Assembly: GCA_910578505.1 (NCBI GenBank)
Contig: CAJTPV010000051.1
Span: 1 to 14,442 of the forward strand
Reading direction: 5' to 3'
DNA: 14,442 nt
From: an uncultured Oscillospiraceae bacterium
GTDB lineage: Bacteria > Bacillota > Clostridia > Oscillospirales > Oscillospiraceae
Shown here one piece after another: positions 1 through 6,516 of the stretch. The notes beneath the pieces are model-generated. The model was given only the letters and a program-made list of their open reading frames with translations. It was not told the origin of the DNA and made no database searches. Position numbers and translations under genes: made by a program. How positions within the stretch are numbered: position 1 is the first letter of the stretch; every line of letters begins with the position of its first letter.

Positions 1-89
1 AAATTGCCGCTTTTGGGGGAGACCATTGCCCGTCCATCTTCTTTAGGACAATACCATTTTTTCACCGTTTATTTCCACAGACTTCGGCA

Positions 90-126
90 AAAGAAAAGTC
101 CTAGAACCATTGCGGCTCTAGGGCTT
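90..126 (-). terminator. Rho-independent terminator of the tRNA operon
   Basis: Read on the minus strand, a 13-bp stem (arms at 114-126 and 96-108, one C-A mismatch and one G-U pair) closes a 5-nt loop and is followed by TTCTTTT. It starts 6 nt after the CCA end of tRNA-Val and ends the three-gene tRNA transcript. Positions 1-89 beyond it show no gene I can recognise. Confidence 0.85.
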
Positions 127-131
127 TCCAG

Positions 132-208
132 TGGTGGAGACTGCTGGACTCGAACCAGTGACCTCCTGCGTGTGAAGCAGGCGCTCTAACCAGCTGAGCT
201 AAGCCTCC
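132..208 (-). tRNA. tRNA-Val (anticodon CAC)
   Basis: On the minus strand the sequence folds as a full cloverleaf of 77 nt including an encoded CCA. The acceptor arms GGAGGCT/AGTCTCC pair over 7 bp with one G-U. The D-loop carries AGCTCAGCTGG, the anticodon stem CCTGC/GCAGG encloses the loop TTCACAC, and the T-arm has GGTTCGAGTCC. The loop gives anticodon CAC, which reads GUG valine codons. It is the last gene of the operon, with the terminator directly behind it. Confidence 0.95.
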
Positions 209-217
209 TAAAAGGGG

Positions 218-244
218 GGACGGGAACAGTTGTGATTCCCGTCC
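218..244 (-). other. Perfect hairpin in the Glu-Val tRNA spacer
   Basis: A perfect 9-bp inverted repeat (GGACGGGAA at 218-226 and TTCCCGTCC at 236-244, 9-nt loop) abuts the CCA end of tRNA-Glu. A short CCCCCCTTTT run follows on the minus strand. It could guide 3'-end processing of the precursor or act as a leaky terminator that lowers the dose of the downstream tRNA-Val. The structure is seen directly; the role is inferred. Confidence 0.6.
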
Positions 245-319
245 TGGTGACGCGTACGGGAATCGAACCCGTGTTACCGCCGTGAAAGGGCGGTGTCTTA
301 GCCGCTTGACCAACGCGCC
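245..319 (-). tRNA. tRNA-Glu (anticodon TTC)
   Basis: This is a 75-nt cloverleaf on the minus strand with CCA encoded. Acceptor arms GGCGCGT/ACGCGTC pair over 7 bp with one G-U. The D-loop contains GGTCAAGCGG, the anticodon stem CCGCC/GGCGG encloses CTTTCAC, and the T-arm is ACGGG-TTCGATT-CCCGT. The anticodon TTC decodes GAA and GAG. The short D-arm beginning TTGGTC is typical of bacterial tRNA-Glu. It is the middle gene of the operon. Confidence 0.95.
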
Positions 320-325
320 AAGCAG

Positions 326-341
326 GGCCTGAAAACAGGCC
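326..341 (-). other. Short hairpin in the Met-Glu tRNA spacer
   Basis: A 6-bp perfect stem (GGCCTG at 326-331, CAGGCC at 336-341) with a 4-nt loop lies 1 nt beyond the CCA end of tRNA-Met. It is placed like the hairpin at 218-244, so each tRNA of the operon is followed at once by a stem-loop. A processing role is inferred. Confidence 0.5.
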
Positions 342-342
342 T

Positions 343-419
343 TGGTAGCGGCGACTGGATTTGAACCGGTGACACTTCGGGTATGAACCGAATGCTCTAG
401 CCAACTGAGCTACGCCGCC
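343..419 (-). tRNA. tRNA-Met (anticodon CAT, elongator type)
   Basis: This is a 77-nt cloverleaf on the minus strand with CCA encoded. Acceptor arms GGCGGCG/CGCCGCT pair, including a G-U at the tip. The anticodon stem TTCGG/CCGAA encloses TTCATAC, giving CAT. The first pair is formed, and the three consecutive G-C pairs of initiator tRNA are absent from the anticodon stem, so it is an elongator Met tRNA. A lysidine-modified Ile tRNA is a less likely reading. It is the first gene after the promoter. Confidence 0.92.
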
Positions 420-457
420 ATTTTGCCGCCTGTCCACTCACCGAACGGGCAAAAATT

Positions 458-486
458 AGTATAGCGAATAATTGGCTGTTTGTCAA
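458..486 (-). promoter_or_regulatory. Near-consensus sigma-A promoter of the tRNA operon
   Basis: On the minus strand TTGACA (486-481) and TATACT (463-458) are separated by exactly 17 nt, which is perfect spacing. Transcription should start near 450, about 30 nt before tRNA-Met. The match is what is expected for a highly expressed stable-RNA operon. Confidence 0.9.
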
Positions 487-563
487 TAGTTTTTTTCATT
501 CTTTCCCGCTCTTTTTCATTTTGAAAAAATACGTAAATAATACAGAATCGTCCAGCACCGCTT

Positions 564-580
564 TTGTGCAGCATGCACAA
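564..580 (-). other. Hairpin after the ABC exporter operon
   Basis: A perfect 7-bp stem (TTGTGCA/TGCACAA) with a 3-nt loop lies about 45 nt beyond the permease stop codon. No T-tract follows, so it is at best a weak terminator or an mRNA-stabilising end. Without it the exporter transcript would read into the tRNA operon. The rest of 487-623 holds an AT-rich stretch and no gene. Confidence 0.3.
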
Positions 581-623
581 CCCCCCGCTCCCTGCCCCTG
601 CACCCGTTTCCGCCGCGCGGTCC

Positions 624-1895
624 TCACTCATACCGCAGGGCCTCGATGGGGTCCAGCTTAGCGGCCTTGTTGGCCGGGTAGTAGCCAAAGAACACGCCGA
701 TGGCCATGGAAAAGCCCACTGCCAGCGCAATATAGCCCGCTGTGGGATAGGACGGCTCACTGATCAGCGAGCTGCCAATATATCCCATAGTCGTCCCCAC
801 AATGATCCCGATCACACCGCCGATCAGACAGACAATCATGCTCTCCACCACAAACTGCATGCGGATGTCACCATTCGTTGCACCCAGGGCCTTCCGGGTG
901 CCGATCTCCCTGGTCCGCTCTGTCACGGACACCAGCATAATATTCATGACCCCAATGCCGCCTACCAGCAGGGAGATCCCCGCAATGACGGAAATCGCTA
1001 TGGACAGCGTATTCATAATTGTGGACATGGACTCCACCATCGTGCTCATCGCCATGGTCATCACTGCGTAGTCCTTGTTATTCCTGTAAAAATAATTCAG
1101 AAAATCCTCTATGGCTGTGGCCACGGCCGCGCTGTCCAAATTCGGGTCCGCCTGAACCGTCAGGGCGGAATAGCCGTCGGGAGCGTCGGCGATGTGCTTG
1201 GCCGTGCTGAGGGGGAGATAGGCTGCCGTGGACATGTCCTTCTCGGAGGCCATGGAATAGCCCATCGTAGACGCATCATACTCATAGACCCCCACCACCC
1301 GGAAGGTCAGCAGCTCGCCATTGCGCTCGATCTGTACCTCGCTGCCCAGGGCGGCGCTGAGGTCGCCATGAAACATGTTGTTCACCAGCTTGTCGCTGAC
1401 AATGCACACATTCCGGCGGCCATCAATATCCTTCTCCTGTATCCACCGTCCGGCCAGCAGCTCCAGATTGTTCACCGCGCCATACTCCACATTGACGCCG
1501 CTGAGGCTGACGTTGGCGTACAGCCGCCCGTCCTTGGCCTGCCCGCTGCCTGCGGATTCCCCAATGGCGATCCCGCTCAGATACTCCCCGTACCGCTCCC
1601 GCAGGGCGCTGAGCATATCCTCTGTGATCAGGTCGTCCTTCTCCGGGCTGATCATGCCCATCATACTCATCATGCCGCCGGTCTCGTCGTCCTTCTCCCG
1701 GAGCGTAACGGCAATATTGCTGGCTCCCAGCCCGCTCATGGAGCCGGTAATCGAGCCGGTCAGGCCGTTGCCCACGGTCAGGATGCCGATGACCGCGCCG
1801 ATGCCGATGATAATGCCCAGCATGGTCAGCAGCGAACGCATTTTATTGGCCCGCAGGCCCTCCAGCGCCAGCCGGATGCTCTCACTGAGCCCCAT
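624..1895 (-). CDS. MacB/FtsX-type ABC transporter permease
   Basis: This 423-residue membrane subunit of a tripartite exporter has the MacB layout. TM1 spans about residues 21-43 and a large extracytoplasmic domain about 45-290. Three C-terminal TM helices lie at about 296-321, 348-376 and 386-406. The signature VSVTERTREIGTRKALGAT (322-340) and the ending PANKAAKLDPIEALRYE are diagnostic of the FtsX/MacB family. The ATG at 1895 is chosen because AGGAGGT lies 5-6 nt upstream and the family N-terminus (short amphipathic helix, then TM1) begins there; an upstream in-frame start at 1952 would add 19 unrelated residues. It overlaps the ATPase gene by 14 nt, so translation is coupled. A methionine-rich patch MMSMMGM (75-81) sits in the external domain. 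The substrate is unknown; relatives export peptides, macrolides or cell-wall-active compounds. Confidence 0.93.
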   Translation of the reverse strand: MGLSESIRLALEGLRANKMRSLLTMLGIIIGIGAVIGILTVGNGLTGSITGSMSGLGASNIAVTLREKDDETGGMMSMMGMISPEKDDLITEDMLSALRERYGEYLSGIAIGESAGSGQAKDGRLYANVSLSGVNVEYGAVNNLELLAGRWIQEKDIDGRRNVCIVSDKLVNNMFHGDLSAALGSEVQIERNGELLTFRVVGVYEYDASTMGYSMASEKDMSTAAYLPLSTAKHIADAPDGYSALTVQADPNLDSAAVATAIEDFLNYFYRNNKDYAVMTMAMSTMVESMSTIMNTLSIAISVIAGISLLVGGIGVMNIMLVSVTERTREIGTRKALGATNGDIRMQFVVESMIVCLIGGVIGIIVGTTMGYIGSSLISEPSYPTAGYIALAVGFSMAIGVFFGYYPANKAAKLDPIEALRYE

Positions 1896-2595
1896 AGCGC
1901 ACCTCCTCCCCGGTGTCACCCACATACAGCCGCCCGTCCCGCATGGTGACAAACCGGTCCGTCTCCATGGCCAGCTCCTGGTTGTGGGTGATCAGCACGA
2001 TGGTCTTCCCCTGCTCCCGGTTGAGCTGGTGGAACAGGTCCATCACCATGCGCCCGGTCTTGCTGTCCAGGGCGCCGGTGGGTTCGTCGGCCAGGATAAT
2101 GGCCGGATCGTTGGCCATAGCCCTGGCAATGGCCACCCGCTGCTTCTGCCCGCCGGACAGCTCATTGGGCTGATGGCTCATCCGGTCCCCCATGCCCACC
2201 ATGTCCAGCAGCTCCCGCGCCCTGGCGGCCCGCTTTCCGCCGGAGACCCCGGCGTACATCATGGGCAGCTCCACGTTTTTCAGGGCATTGGTGCGGGAGA
2301 TCAGGTTGAAGTTCTGGAAGACAAAGCCGATCTTGCGGTTCCGGATAGCGGACAGCTCGTCGTCCCTGGCCCGGTTGACCGCCGTGCCGTCCAGGTCGTA
2401 CGCGCCCTCTGTGGGGCGGTCCAGCACGCCGATCAGGTTCATCAGCGTACTCTTGCCGGAGCCGGAGGGCCCGACGATGGACAGAAACTCCCCCGGCAGC
2501 ACGTCCAGGTCGATGCCGTGGAGAATTTCCAGCTCATTGGGCTGGCCGATATAAAAGCGCTTATAGATGCCCCGCATACGGATGATGGGCTCCAT
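1882..2595 (-). CDS. MacB-like ABC transporter ATP-binding protein
   Basis: This is a 237-residue nucleotide-binding subunit that powers the adjacent permease. All ABC motifs are intact and in order: Walker A GPSGSGKST (42-50), Q-loop Gln94, signature LSGGQ (146-150), Walker B IILADE (166-171), D-loop SALD-like GALDS (174-178) and H-loop His204. It belongs to the LolD/MacB exporter class, in which ATPase and permease are separate chains, unlike E. coli MacB where they are fused. Its ATG directly follows the adaptor stop codon (TAG then ATG, no gap), with GGGAGG inside the adaptor's last codons as ribosome site. Its own end overlaps the permease start by 14 nt. The three genes are therefore one tightly coupled operon. 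A full-length, active enzyme is expected. Confidence 0.96.
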   Translation of the reverse strand: MEPIIRMRGIYKRFYIGQPNELEILHGIDLDVLPGEFLSIVGPSGSGKSTLMNLIGVLDRPTEGAYDLDGTAVNRARDDELSAIRNRKIGFVFQNFNLISRTNALKNVELPMMYAGVSGGKRAARARELLDMVGMGDRMSHQPNELSGGQKQRVAIARAMANDPAIILADEPTGALDSKTGRMVMDLFHQLNREQGKTIVLITHNQELAMETDRFVTMRDGRLYVGDTGEEVRYGAQ

Positions 2596-4683
2596 CTACA
2601 TGCCTCCCATCATCGCCGCAAAGGCATTGTCCCGCAGACCGGCCCCCTCCGCCAGTGTCTGGCCCAGATAGGGCCGGTACAGGTGCGGCTCGCTGACGAT
2701 CCGCATCCCCTCCTGCAGGTCCGGTCCCTCAATGGCAACATCCAGGTCGTTTTCCATACCGGCAGTTACGGGATATTCCGCCAGCAGGTAGGTCCCGTCC
2801 TCCTGCTCCAGGGCGGCCAGGACGCAGTCCTCCCCCGCGTCGTTCTGGTACAGCGCCCCGTAGGGGACGGACAGCACGCTCTCCGCCTTTTCCACCAGGA
2901 AATTCAGCCGCACGCTCATACCGATGCGCAGCCCCGTATCCTGGGAGCGGACGGCCACGTCGGCGGCAAAGGTGACGTCGCCGCCGCTGGTATTGGTGGC
3001 GCCGGCGGCAGACTTGTCGGCGGTGGGCGCGATGGAGGTGATCTCGCCGTCATAGACCTGGTCGCCGGTGGAGTCGGACTTGATGGTCACCGGCATACCG
3101 GTTTTCACGGTACCCACATCGTAATCCTTCACAGAGGTGGATACCACCAGATTGTCCACGTCCTCGATCACAAACAGCAGCCCGGACCCGGCGGAGCCCA
3201 CCTCCGCATAGACGGCGGTGACGGTGCCGGCCACCGGCGCTTTGATCTCGGTATCCGCCAGGTCGGCCCGCAGCTGGCGGAGGCTGACCTCATTGACGGC
3301 CTTGTTGGCCCCGGCGTAGGCGCTGTTGAGACTGTCCTTGTAGGACTGCAGCTGGTTCTGGGCGGAGACCTTGGCGGACTGGAGATTGGTCTGGGCGGTC
3401 TGATAGGCCTCATAGGCGGTTTCCACGGCGGTGGCGTAGTCGGCCAGGGTGTTGTCCACCGTGGTCACCGTGGCGTTATACTGGGTGATGGCGGCGGCAT
3501 AGGACTCCTCCGCGCTGCCCAGGCTCCGCTGGGCGCTGGCGGCCTGTTTGTCGCAGTTGTCCCTGGCGTTCTCGGCCTGCTTGAGCGCGTTTTTATAGCT
3601 CTTGACGCTGGCCTCCAGCTGGGACACCTGGCTGGTCAGGGCGGCCACCTCCGACGTCAGCTTGCTCACCTCCGACGTCAGCTCTGTCTGCTCGGTGGTG
3701 AATGCGGTCTGCGCGTTGGTGAGGGAGGTCATCTCCGCCTTCTTGCTCTCCAGCTGGGCGGTCAGCTCGGCCGCCCCGGCAGGGTCCTCCATCCCGGCGA
3801 TCTGGGCCTGCAGCGCGGTGATCTCCGATTCCAGCTGGGCGATCGCGGCGGTGTAGCCGCCGCTGCCCATGCTCTTCAGGCGCTGCTCCGCCCGATCCAG
3901 ATCGTCCTCCGCCCGGTCCAGGTCCCGCTCCGTATCGTCCAGGTCGTTTTCCGCGTCGGTCAGGTCCGCCTGGGCATCGTTGATGTCGTCGTCCGCCTTA
4001 TAGAGGGCGTCCAGCGCGTTGGTATAGCTCTCCTGAGCGGACTCCATGGCGGAGCGGGCATTGCGCAGGGCGGCGTCCTGGCTGAGCAGGGTGGCGTTCT
4101 CCCCGGCGTCCAGGCCCTCCTTGTACCGCTCGTATGTAGTCACGGCGTTGGTGTAGCTGTTATAGGCGTTGGTGACCGCGCTCTCGGCGCTGAGGATGCC
4201 GCTGTTCATGCCGTCCTCCAGGCCGGCCTTGAACTGCTCATAGCTGTCCCTGGCGGAGGCGATGGAGGCGGCGCTGGTGCCGCTGGACACACTGAGGCTG
4301 GCCTCCTGAGACGCAATCTGGTCCTGGATATTCTGGTCGTCCAGCTTGGCCAGCAGCTGTCCCTCCTCCACGTAGTCGCCCACCTCCACCGGCACCTCCT
4401 GCACAGTGTAGGCCACAGTGGAATAGACCATCATGCTGCTGGCGCTCTCCACCGTGCCGGTGGCGCTGATGGAGTTCTGCATATCTGCGCGGTCAAGGAC
4501 CGTGGTATCAGTGAGGGCCAGGGTAGCGGTCTTGCCGGACTTGCCGCCGCCCAGCAGCGTGACGGCCAGCAGGATCAGCACGCCCGCTCCGATTGCGATG
4601 GGGCCTTTTTTCAATGGGCGGCGGGGTGGTTTTGAGATGTTCCCCTCGTCGGCGGGGGCTGCTTTCTTTTTCAGAAGCTGCAT
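2596..4683 (-). CDS. HlyD/MacA-like efflux adaptor (membrane fusion protein)
   Basis: This 695-residue protein should be anchored by one TM helix (about 27-45, after a KK/RR-rich cytosolic tail) with the rest outside the membrane. Two half-lipoyl segments (about 72-118 and 475-512, the latter with TEIKAPVAGTV) flank a very long helical hairpin (about 120-470). Beta-barrel and membrane-proximal domains follow (about 513-670). Typical MacA/YknX adaptors are about 380-420 residues, so the hairpin is unusually extended and carries clear heptads (240-267, 335-360). In a Gram-positive cell such an adaptor assembles with the MacB-type permease and may span the wall. The ATG at 4683 has AAAGGAG 8-9 nt upstream. 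It is the first gene of the operon and has its own promoter. The product ends in a short Met/Gly tail. Confidence 0.9.
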   Translation of the reverse strand: MQLLKKKAAPADEGNISKPPRRPLKKGPIAIGAGVLILLAVTLLGGGKSGKTATLALTDTTVLDRADMQNSISATGTVESASSMMVYSTVAYTVQEVPVEVGDYVEEGQLLAKLDDQNIQDQIASQEASLSVSSGTSAASIASARDSYEQFKAGLEDGMNSGILSAESAVTNAYNSYTNAVTTYERYKEGLDAGENATLLSQDAALRNARSAMESAQESYTNALDALYKADDDINDAQADLTDAENDLDDTERDLDRAEDDLDRAEQRLKSMGSGGYTAAIAQLESEITALQAQIAGMEDPAGAAELTAQLESKKAEMTSLTNAQTAFTTEQTELTSEVSKLTSEVAALTSQVSQLEASVKSYKNALKQAENARDNCDKQAASAQRSLGSAEESYAAAITQYNATVTTVDNTLADYATAVETAYEAYQTAQTNLQSAKVSAQNQLQSYKDSLNSAYAGANKAVNEVSLRQLRADLADTEIKAPVAGTVTAVYAEVGSAGSGLLFVIEDVDNLVVSTSVKDYDVGTVKTGMPVTIKSDSTGDQVYDGEITSIAPTADKSAAGATNTSGGDVTFAADVAVRSQDTGLRIGMSVRLNFLVEKAESVLSVPYGALYQNDAGEDCVLAALEQEDGTYLLAEYPVTAGMENDLDVAIEGPDLQEGMRIVSEPHLYRPYLGQTLAEGAGLRDNAFAAMMGGM
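3883..3966 (-). repeat. 21-nt tandem repeats coding coiled-coil heptads
   Basis: Four 7-residue units in a row (DLTDAEN, DLDDTER, DLDRAED, DLDRAEQ; residues 240-267 of the adaptor) are encoded by imperfect 21-nt DNA repeats. They extend the ascending arm of the helical hairpin. A related pair (LTSEVSK, LTSEVAA) lies near 3640-3684. Repeat expansion or contraction here would change hairpin length in whole heptads and keep the frame. Confidence 0.7.
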
Positions 4684-4719
4684 GGTGAAGGTCTCCTTTC
4701 TGTGGGTAGGGGCAGTGTA

Positions 4720-4737
4720 TATTTAGCACGCTAACTA
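4720..4737. promoter_or_regulatory. Dyad operator overlapping the exporter promoter (MarR-like)
   Basis: A perfect TTAGC-N2-GCTAA core (4723-4734) extends to an 18-bp quasi-palindrome, TAnTTAGC-N2-GCTAAnTA. It begins inside the -10 box of the exporter promoter and covers the likely transcription start, the classic position for a repressor. The size and form resemble MarR-family sites. No such regulator gene is in the window, so the family is inferred. Confidence 0.6.
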
Positions 4738-4762
4738 TACCCCGCTTTCCGGCAATAGTCAA
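4734..4762 (-). promoter_or_regulatory. Sigma-A promoter of the ABC exporter operon
   Basis: On the minus strand TTGACT (4762-4757) and TATAGT (4739-4734) are separated by 17 nt. The start of transcription should fall near 4727, about 45 nt before the adaptor ATG. A strong promoter under a dyad operator fits a drug- or peptide-inducible efflux operon. Confidence 0.82.
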
Positions 4763-4822
4763 GCCGGGAATTTGAATGGTGTTTTAAGGGGATGTGAATT
4801 TTCCGTAAATTGTGGAACCATT

Positions 4823-4850
4823 TTATTGTATGATAGCATTAATACAATAA
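4823..4850. promoter_or_regulatory. Inverted repeat, possible operator
   Basis: Perfect 9-bp arms TTATTGTAT (4823-4831) and ATACAATAA (4842-4850) are separated by 10 nt in AT-rich DNA. The element lies between the divergent exporter operon and the repair cluster. A weak -10-like TATGAT (4829-4834) lies inside it without a good -35. The arms resemble sites of dimeric helix-turn-helix repressors (for example GntR type), but no regulator is assigned. Apart from this element and the exporter promoter, 4684-5011 holds no gene I can support. Confidence 0.45.
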
Positions 4851-5011
4851 TACATCCAGAACAATTTGTCAAGGGGGGGATGCGGTCTCCTGTAAGAAAT
4901 CATATGCCTTCCACCAGGGGGAATGTCAAGAGAAATTTACTGAAAAAGCAAAAAAGAGATACCTCGTCCGATAATGGCTAGACATTTGGCGCGATGTTCG
5001 CTATTATAGTG

Positions 5012-5307
5012 TCGAAAGGGGTGCGCCGGATGAACGACCCGTTCCAGAAGCAGTATAAACTGTCCCCCACCGCCCTGCGGAAGCGCGGGAGATGGAGAAG
5101 CTGCAAGCCATTCGGGGCATCGGCGGCTGGACAGCGCAGTACATCGCCATGCGTACCATGGGCTGGCCGGACGCCTTTCTGGAGACAGACGCGGGGGTGA
5201 AACACGCCCTGCCGGACAAGTCCGCTAAGGAGCTGCTGGTTCTGGCGGAGCGGTGGAGGCCCTGGCGCAGCTACGCCGTGGTCAATCTGTGGTTTAAGGG
5301 GGAATAG
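5012..5307 (+). pseudogene. Gutted AraC-type/AlkA DNA-3-methyladenine glycosylase
   Basis: Two pieces of one gene survive in different frames. From about 5012 to 5080, frame 2 encodes VRRMNDPFQKQYKLSPTALR, the end of an AraC-type DNA-binding domain as in Ada/AlkA fusion proteins. From about 5083, frame 1 encodes KLQAIRGIGGWTAQYIAMR, the helix-hairpin-helix of AlkA, then PDAFLETDAG with the catalytic-type Asp, to the natural C-terminus LWFKGE. The intact family has well over 100 residues between these points, so an internal deletion removed the glycosylase core and shifted the frame; the N-terminus is also lost. The remnant's 3' end still supplies the ribosome site of ogt, which suggests an original adaptive-response operon. 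The product is surely inactive. The family call is good; the exact fusion architecture is inferred. Confidence 0.75.
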
Positions 5308-5311
5308 CGGG

Positions 5312-5845
5312 ATGCAATACACCAGCACCTATCAATCTCCGGTAGGGGAGATTCTTTTAGCCTGTGATGAGATCGGCCTGACCGGGCTGTGGTTTGAGGG
5401 CGAAAAGTTCTACGCCCTCAGTCTGGACAAGGAGCATGAGGAACAGGAAATGCCTGTATTTGCGGAGGCGAAGCGGTGGCTGGACATTTACTTCTCCGGC
5501 CATGAGCCGGACTTCATGCCGCCCATCCACATGATCGGCTCCCCCTTCCAGCTCTCCGTGTGGGAAATCCTGCGGCAAATTCCCTACGGGAAAACGACGA
5601 CCTATGGGGAGATCGCAAAGCGCCTTGCGGCAAAGCGGGGCCTGTCCCGGATGTCCGCTCAGGCGGTGGGCGGAGCGGTGGGCCGCAATGGAATTTCCAT
5701 CATTGTCCCCTGTCATCGTGTGGTGGGAACCAACGGCAGTCTGACCGGTTACGCTGGCGGCGTGGACAAGAAAGTGCGCCTCTTGCAGTTGGAGGGCGCG
5801 GATATGACCGGGCTGTTTGTTCCGACAAAGGGGACGGCGCTGTGA
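5312..5845 (+). CDS. ogt: Methylated-DNA-[protein]-cysteine S-methyltransferase
   Basis: This 177-residue suicide repair enzyme takes the alkyl group from O6-alkylguanine (or O4-alkylthymine) onto its own cysteine. The C-terminal domain has the helix-turn-helix segment (about 76-105, SPFQLSVWEILRQIPYGKTT, TYGEIA) and the active site IVPCHRVVG with Cys134 in PCHRV (133-137). GSLTGYAGG (142-150) follows as the usual substrate-pocket loop. The N-terminal half (1-75) is the less conserved Ogt/Ada-type domain. The length is normal for Ogt. AAGGGGGA lies 8 nt before the ATG, overlapping the end of the alkA remnant. The next gene starts 1 nt after the stop codon, so the two are co-transcribed. No inducible promoter can be seen; the original one may have gone with the 5' part of the alkA-like gene. 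Confidence 0.95.
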   Translation: MQYTSTYQSPVGEILLACDEIGLTGLWFEGEKFYALSLDKEHEEQEMPVFAEAKRWLDIYFSGHEPDFMPPIHMIGSPFQLSVWEILRQIPYGKTTTYGEIAKRLAAKRGLSRMSAQAVGGAVGRNGISIIVPCHRVVGTNGSLTGYAGGVDKKVRLLQLEGADMTGLFVPTKGTAL

Positions 5846-5846
5846 T

Positions 5847-6158
5847 ATGAGAACGGTTTTAGACGATGGGCTGATCTATGAAATCCTGTCGGTTGTGGAG
5901 GAGATTCCGGAGGGCCACGTTGCCACCTACGGCCAGATTGCCCGGTTGATTGGCCGGGAGAGAAACGCAAGGCTTGTGGGCAAGGTCCTCAGCAACGCCT
6001 CCTGGTACGGCAAATATCCCTGCCATCGTGTGGTCAACCACGCGGGGCGGCTGGTCCCCGGCTGGCGGGAACAGGCCGGTTTGCTGGAGGGGGAGGGCGT
6101 TTCTCTCAAAGACAGCAATCATGTTGATTTGAAGCGTTATCAATGGAATTGCGAATAG
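5847..6158 (+). CDS. Small MGMT-family alkyltransferase-like protein
   Basis: This 103-residue protein consists of only the DNA-binding/active-site domain of the MGMT family (COG3695 type). VPEGxVATYGQIA-like sequence is seen at 19-32, then the recognition helix NARLVGKVLSN (40-50) and YPCHRVVN (57-64), followed by LVPGWREQAGLLEGEGV. The well-studied short homologues (ATL, E. coli YbaZ) carry Trp in place of the Cys and only flag lesions for excision. Here Cys59 is present, so true methyl transfer is possible. The ATG at 5847 is preferred over an in-frame start 30 nt upstream, which would overlap the end of ogt and add residues foreign to the family. Spacing from ogt is 1 nt, implying coupled translation. 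The family is firm; catalysis is inferred. Confidence 0.88.
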   Translation: MRTVLDDGLIYEILSVVEEIPEGHVATYGQIARLIGRERNARLVGKVLSNASWYGKYPCHRVVNHAGRLVPGWREQAGLLEGEGVSLKDSNHVDLKRYQWNCE

Positions 6159-6220
6159 GAACGGAACATGGTGTATACGTCACATTATGATTTCCACTGA
6201 ACTTGTAACGCATTAGTAAA

Positions 6221-6260
6221 AAACGCCGGAACCCCTGTAAAATCAAGGGTTCCGGCGTTT
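6221..6260. terminator. Bidirectional-type terminator between repair genes and lacI remnant
   Basis: A perfect 14-bp stem (AAACGCCGGAACCC at 6221-6234, its complement at 6247-6260) closes a 12-nt loop. On the minus strand it ends in six T residues, a good terminator for the former LacI-family gene. On the plus strand only TTT then an AT-rich stretch follows, so it may also end the ogt transcript less efficiently. Confidence 0.8.
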
Positions 6261-6322
6261 ACAAATTTATTCTTCCATATTTTTTGCTTTTTGCACGCTT
6301 TTTCGCCTACGGCAGTTCAACG

Positions 6323-6514
6323 CTAGAGATGATTGATATTTCGAAAAGATGACTCCCGCACCACTAATTCCGTATCAAAAAAGATTTCTCGTTTGGGTGC
6401 CTTCGGATTTTCAATTTTTTCAATCAGCAGCTCACATGCAGTAAATCCCAGCTGGAATTTCGGTTGGCTGACGGTTGTCAGCGTCGGATTAGTGGTACAG
6501 GATATTTCCACATT
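6323..6514 (-). pseudogene. LacI-family regulator, C-terminal remnant
   Basis: About 63 C-terminal residues of a LacI/GalR repressor survive. TNPTLTTVSQPKFQLGF is the conserved P-LTTV-QP-xxLG strand and helix of the effector-binding domain, and TELVVRESS is the standard ending. The DNA-binding and most of the sugar-binding domain are missing. Near 6511-6516 the sequence switches to the oppositely oriented Gfo/Idh remnant. An intact protein would have about 330-350 residues. It probably once repressed the adjacent sugar-catabolism genes. Stop TAG at 6325-6323. Confidence 0.8.
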
Positions 6515-6516
6515 GC

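Noticed and set aside
564..1949. A 461-codon plus-strand frame opposite the permease
   Set aside because: His/Gln-rich antisense composition, no family pattern; the permease on the other strand is clear.
1375..4635. A 1086-codon open frame on the plus strand opposite the exporter operon, rich in His, Gly, Gln and Val
   Set aside because: It mirrors the third-codon GC bias of the three well-supported minus-strand genes, has no domain pattern or ribosome site, and crosses all their boundaries.
4880..4981. Small frame starting MRSPVRNHMPST between the exporter and the alkA remnant
   Set aside because: The ATG directly abuts a run of G with no spacer for a ribosome site, and the 33-residue product has no recognisable pattern.
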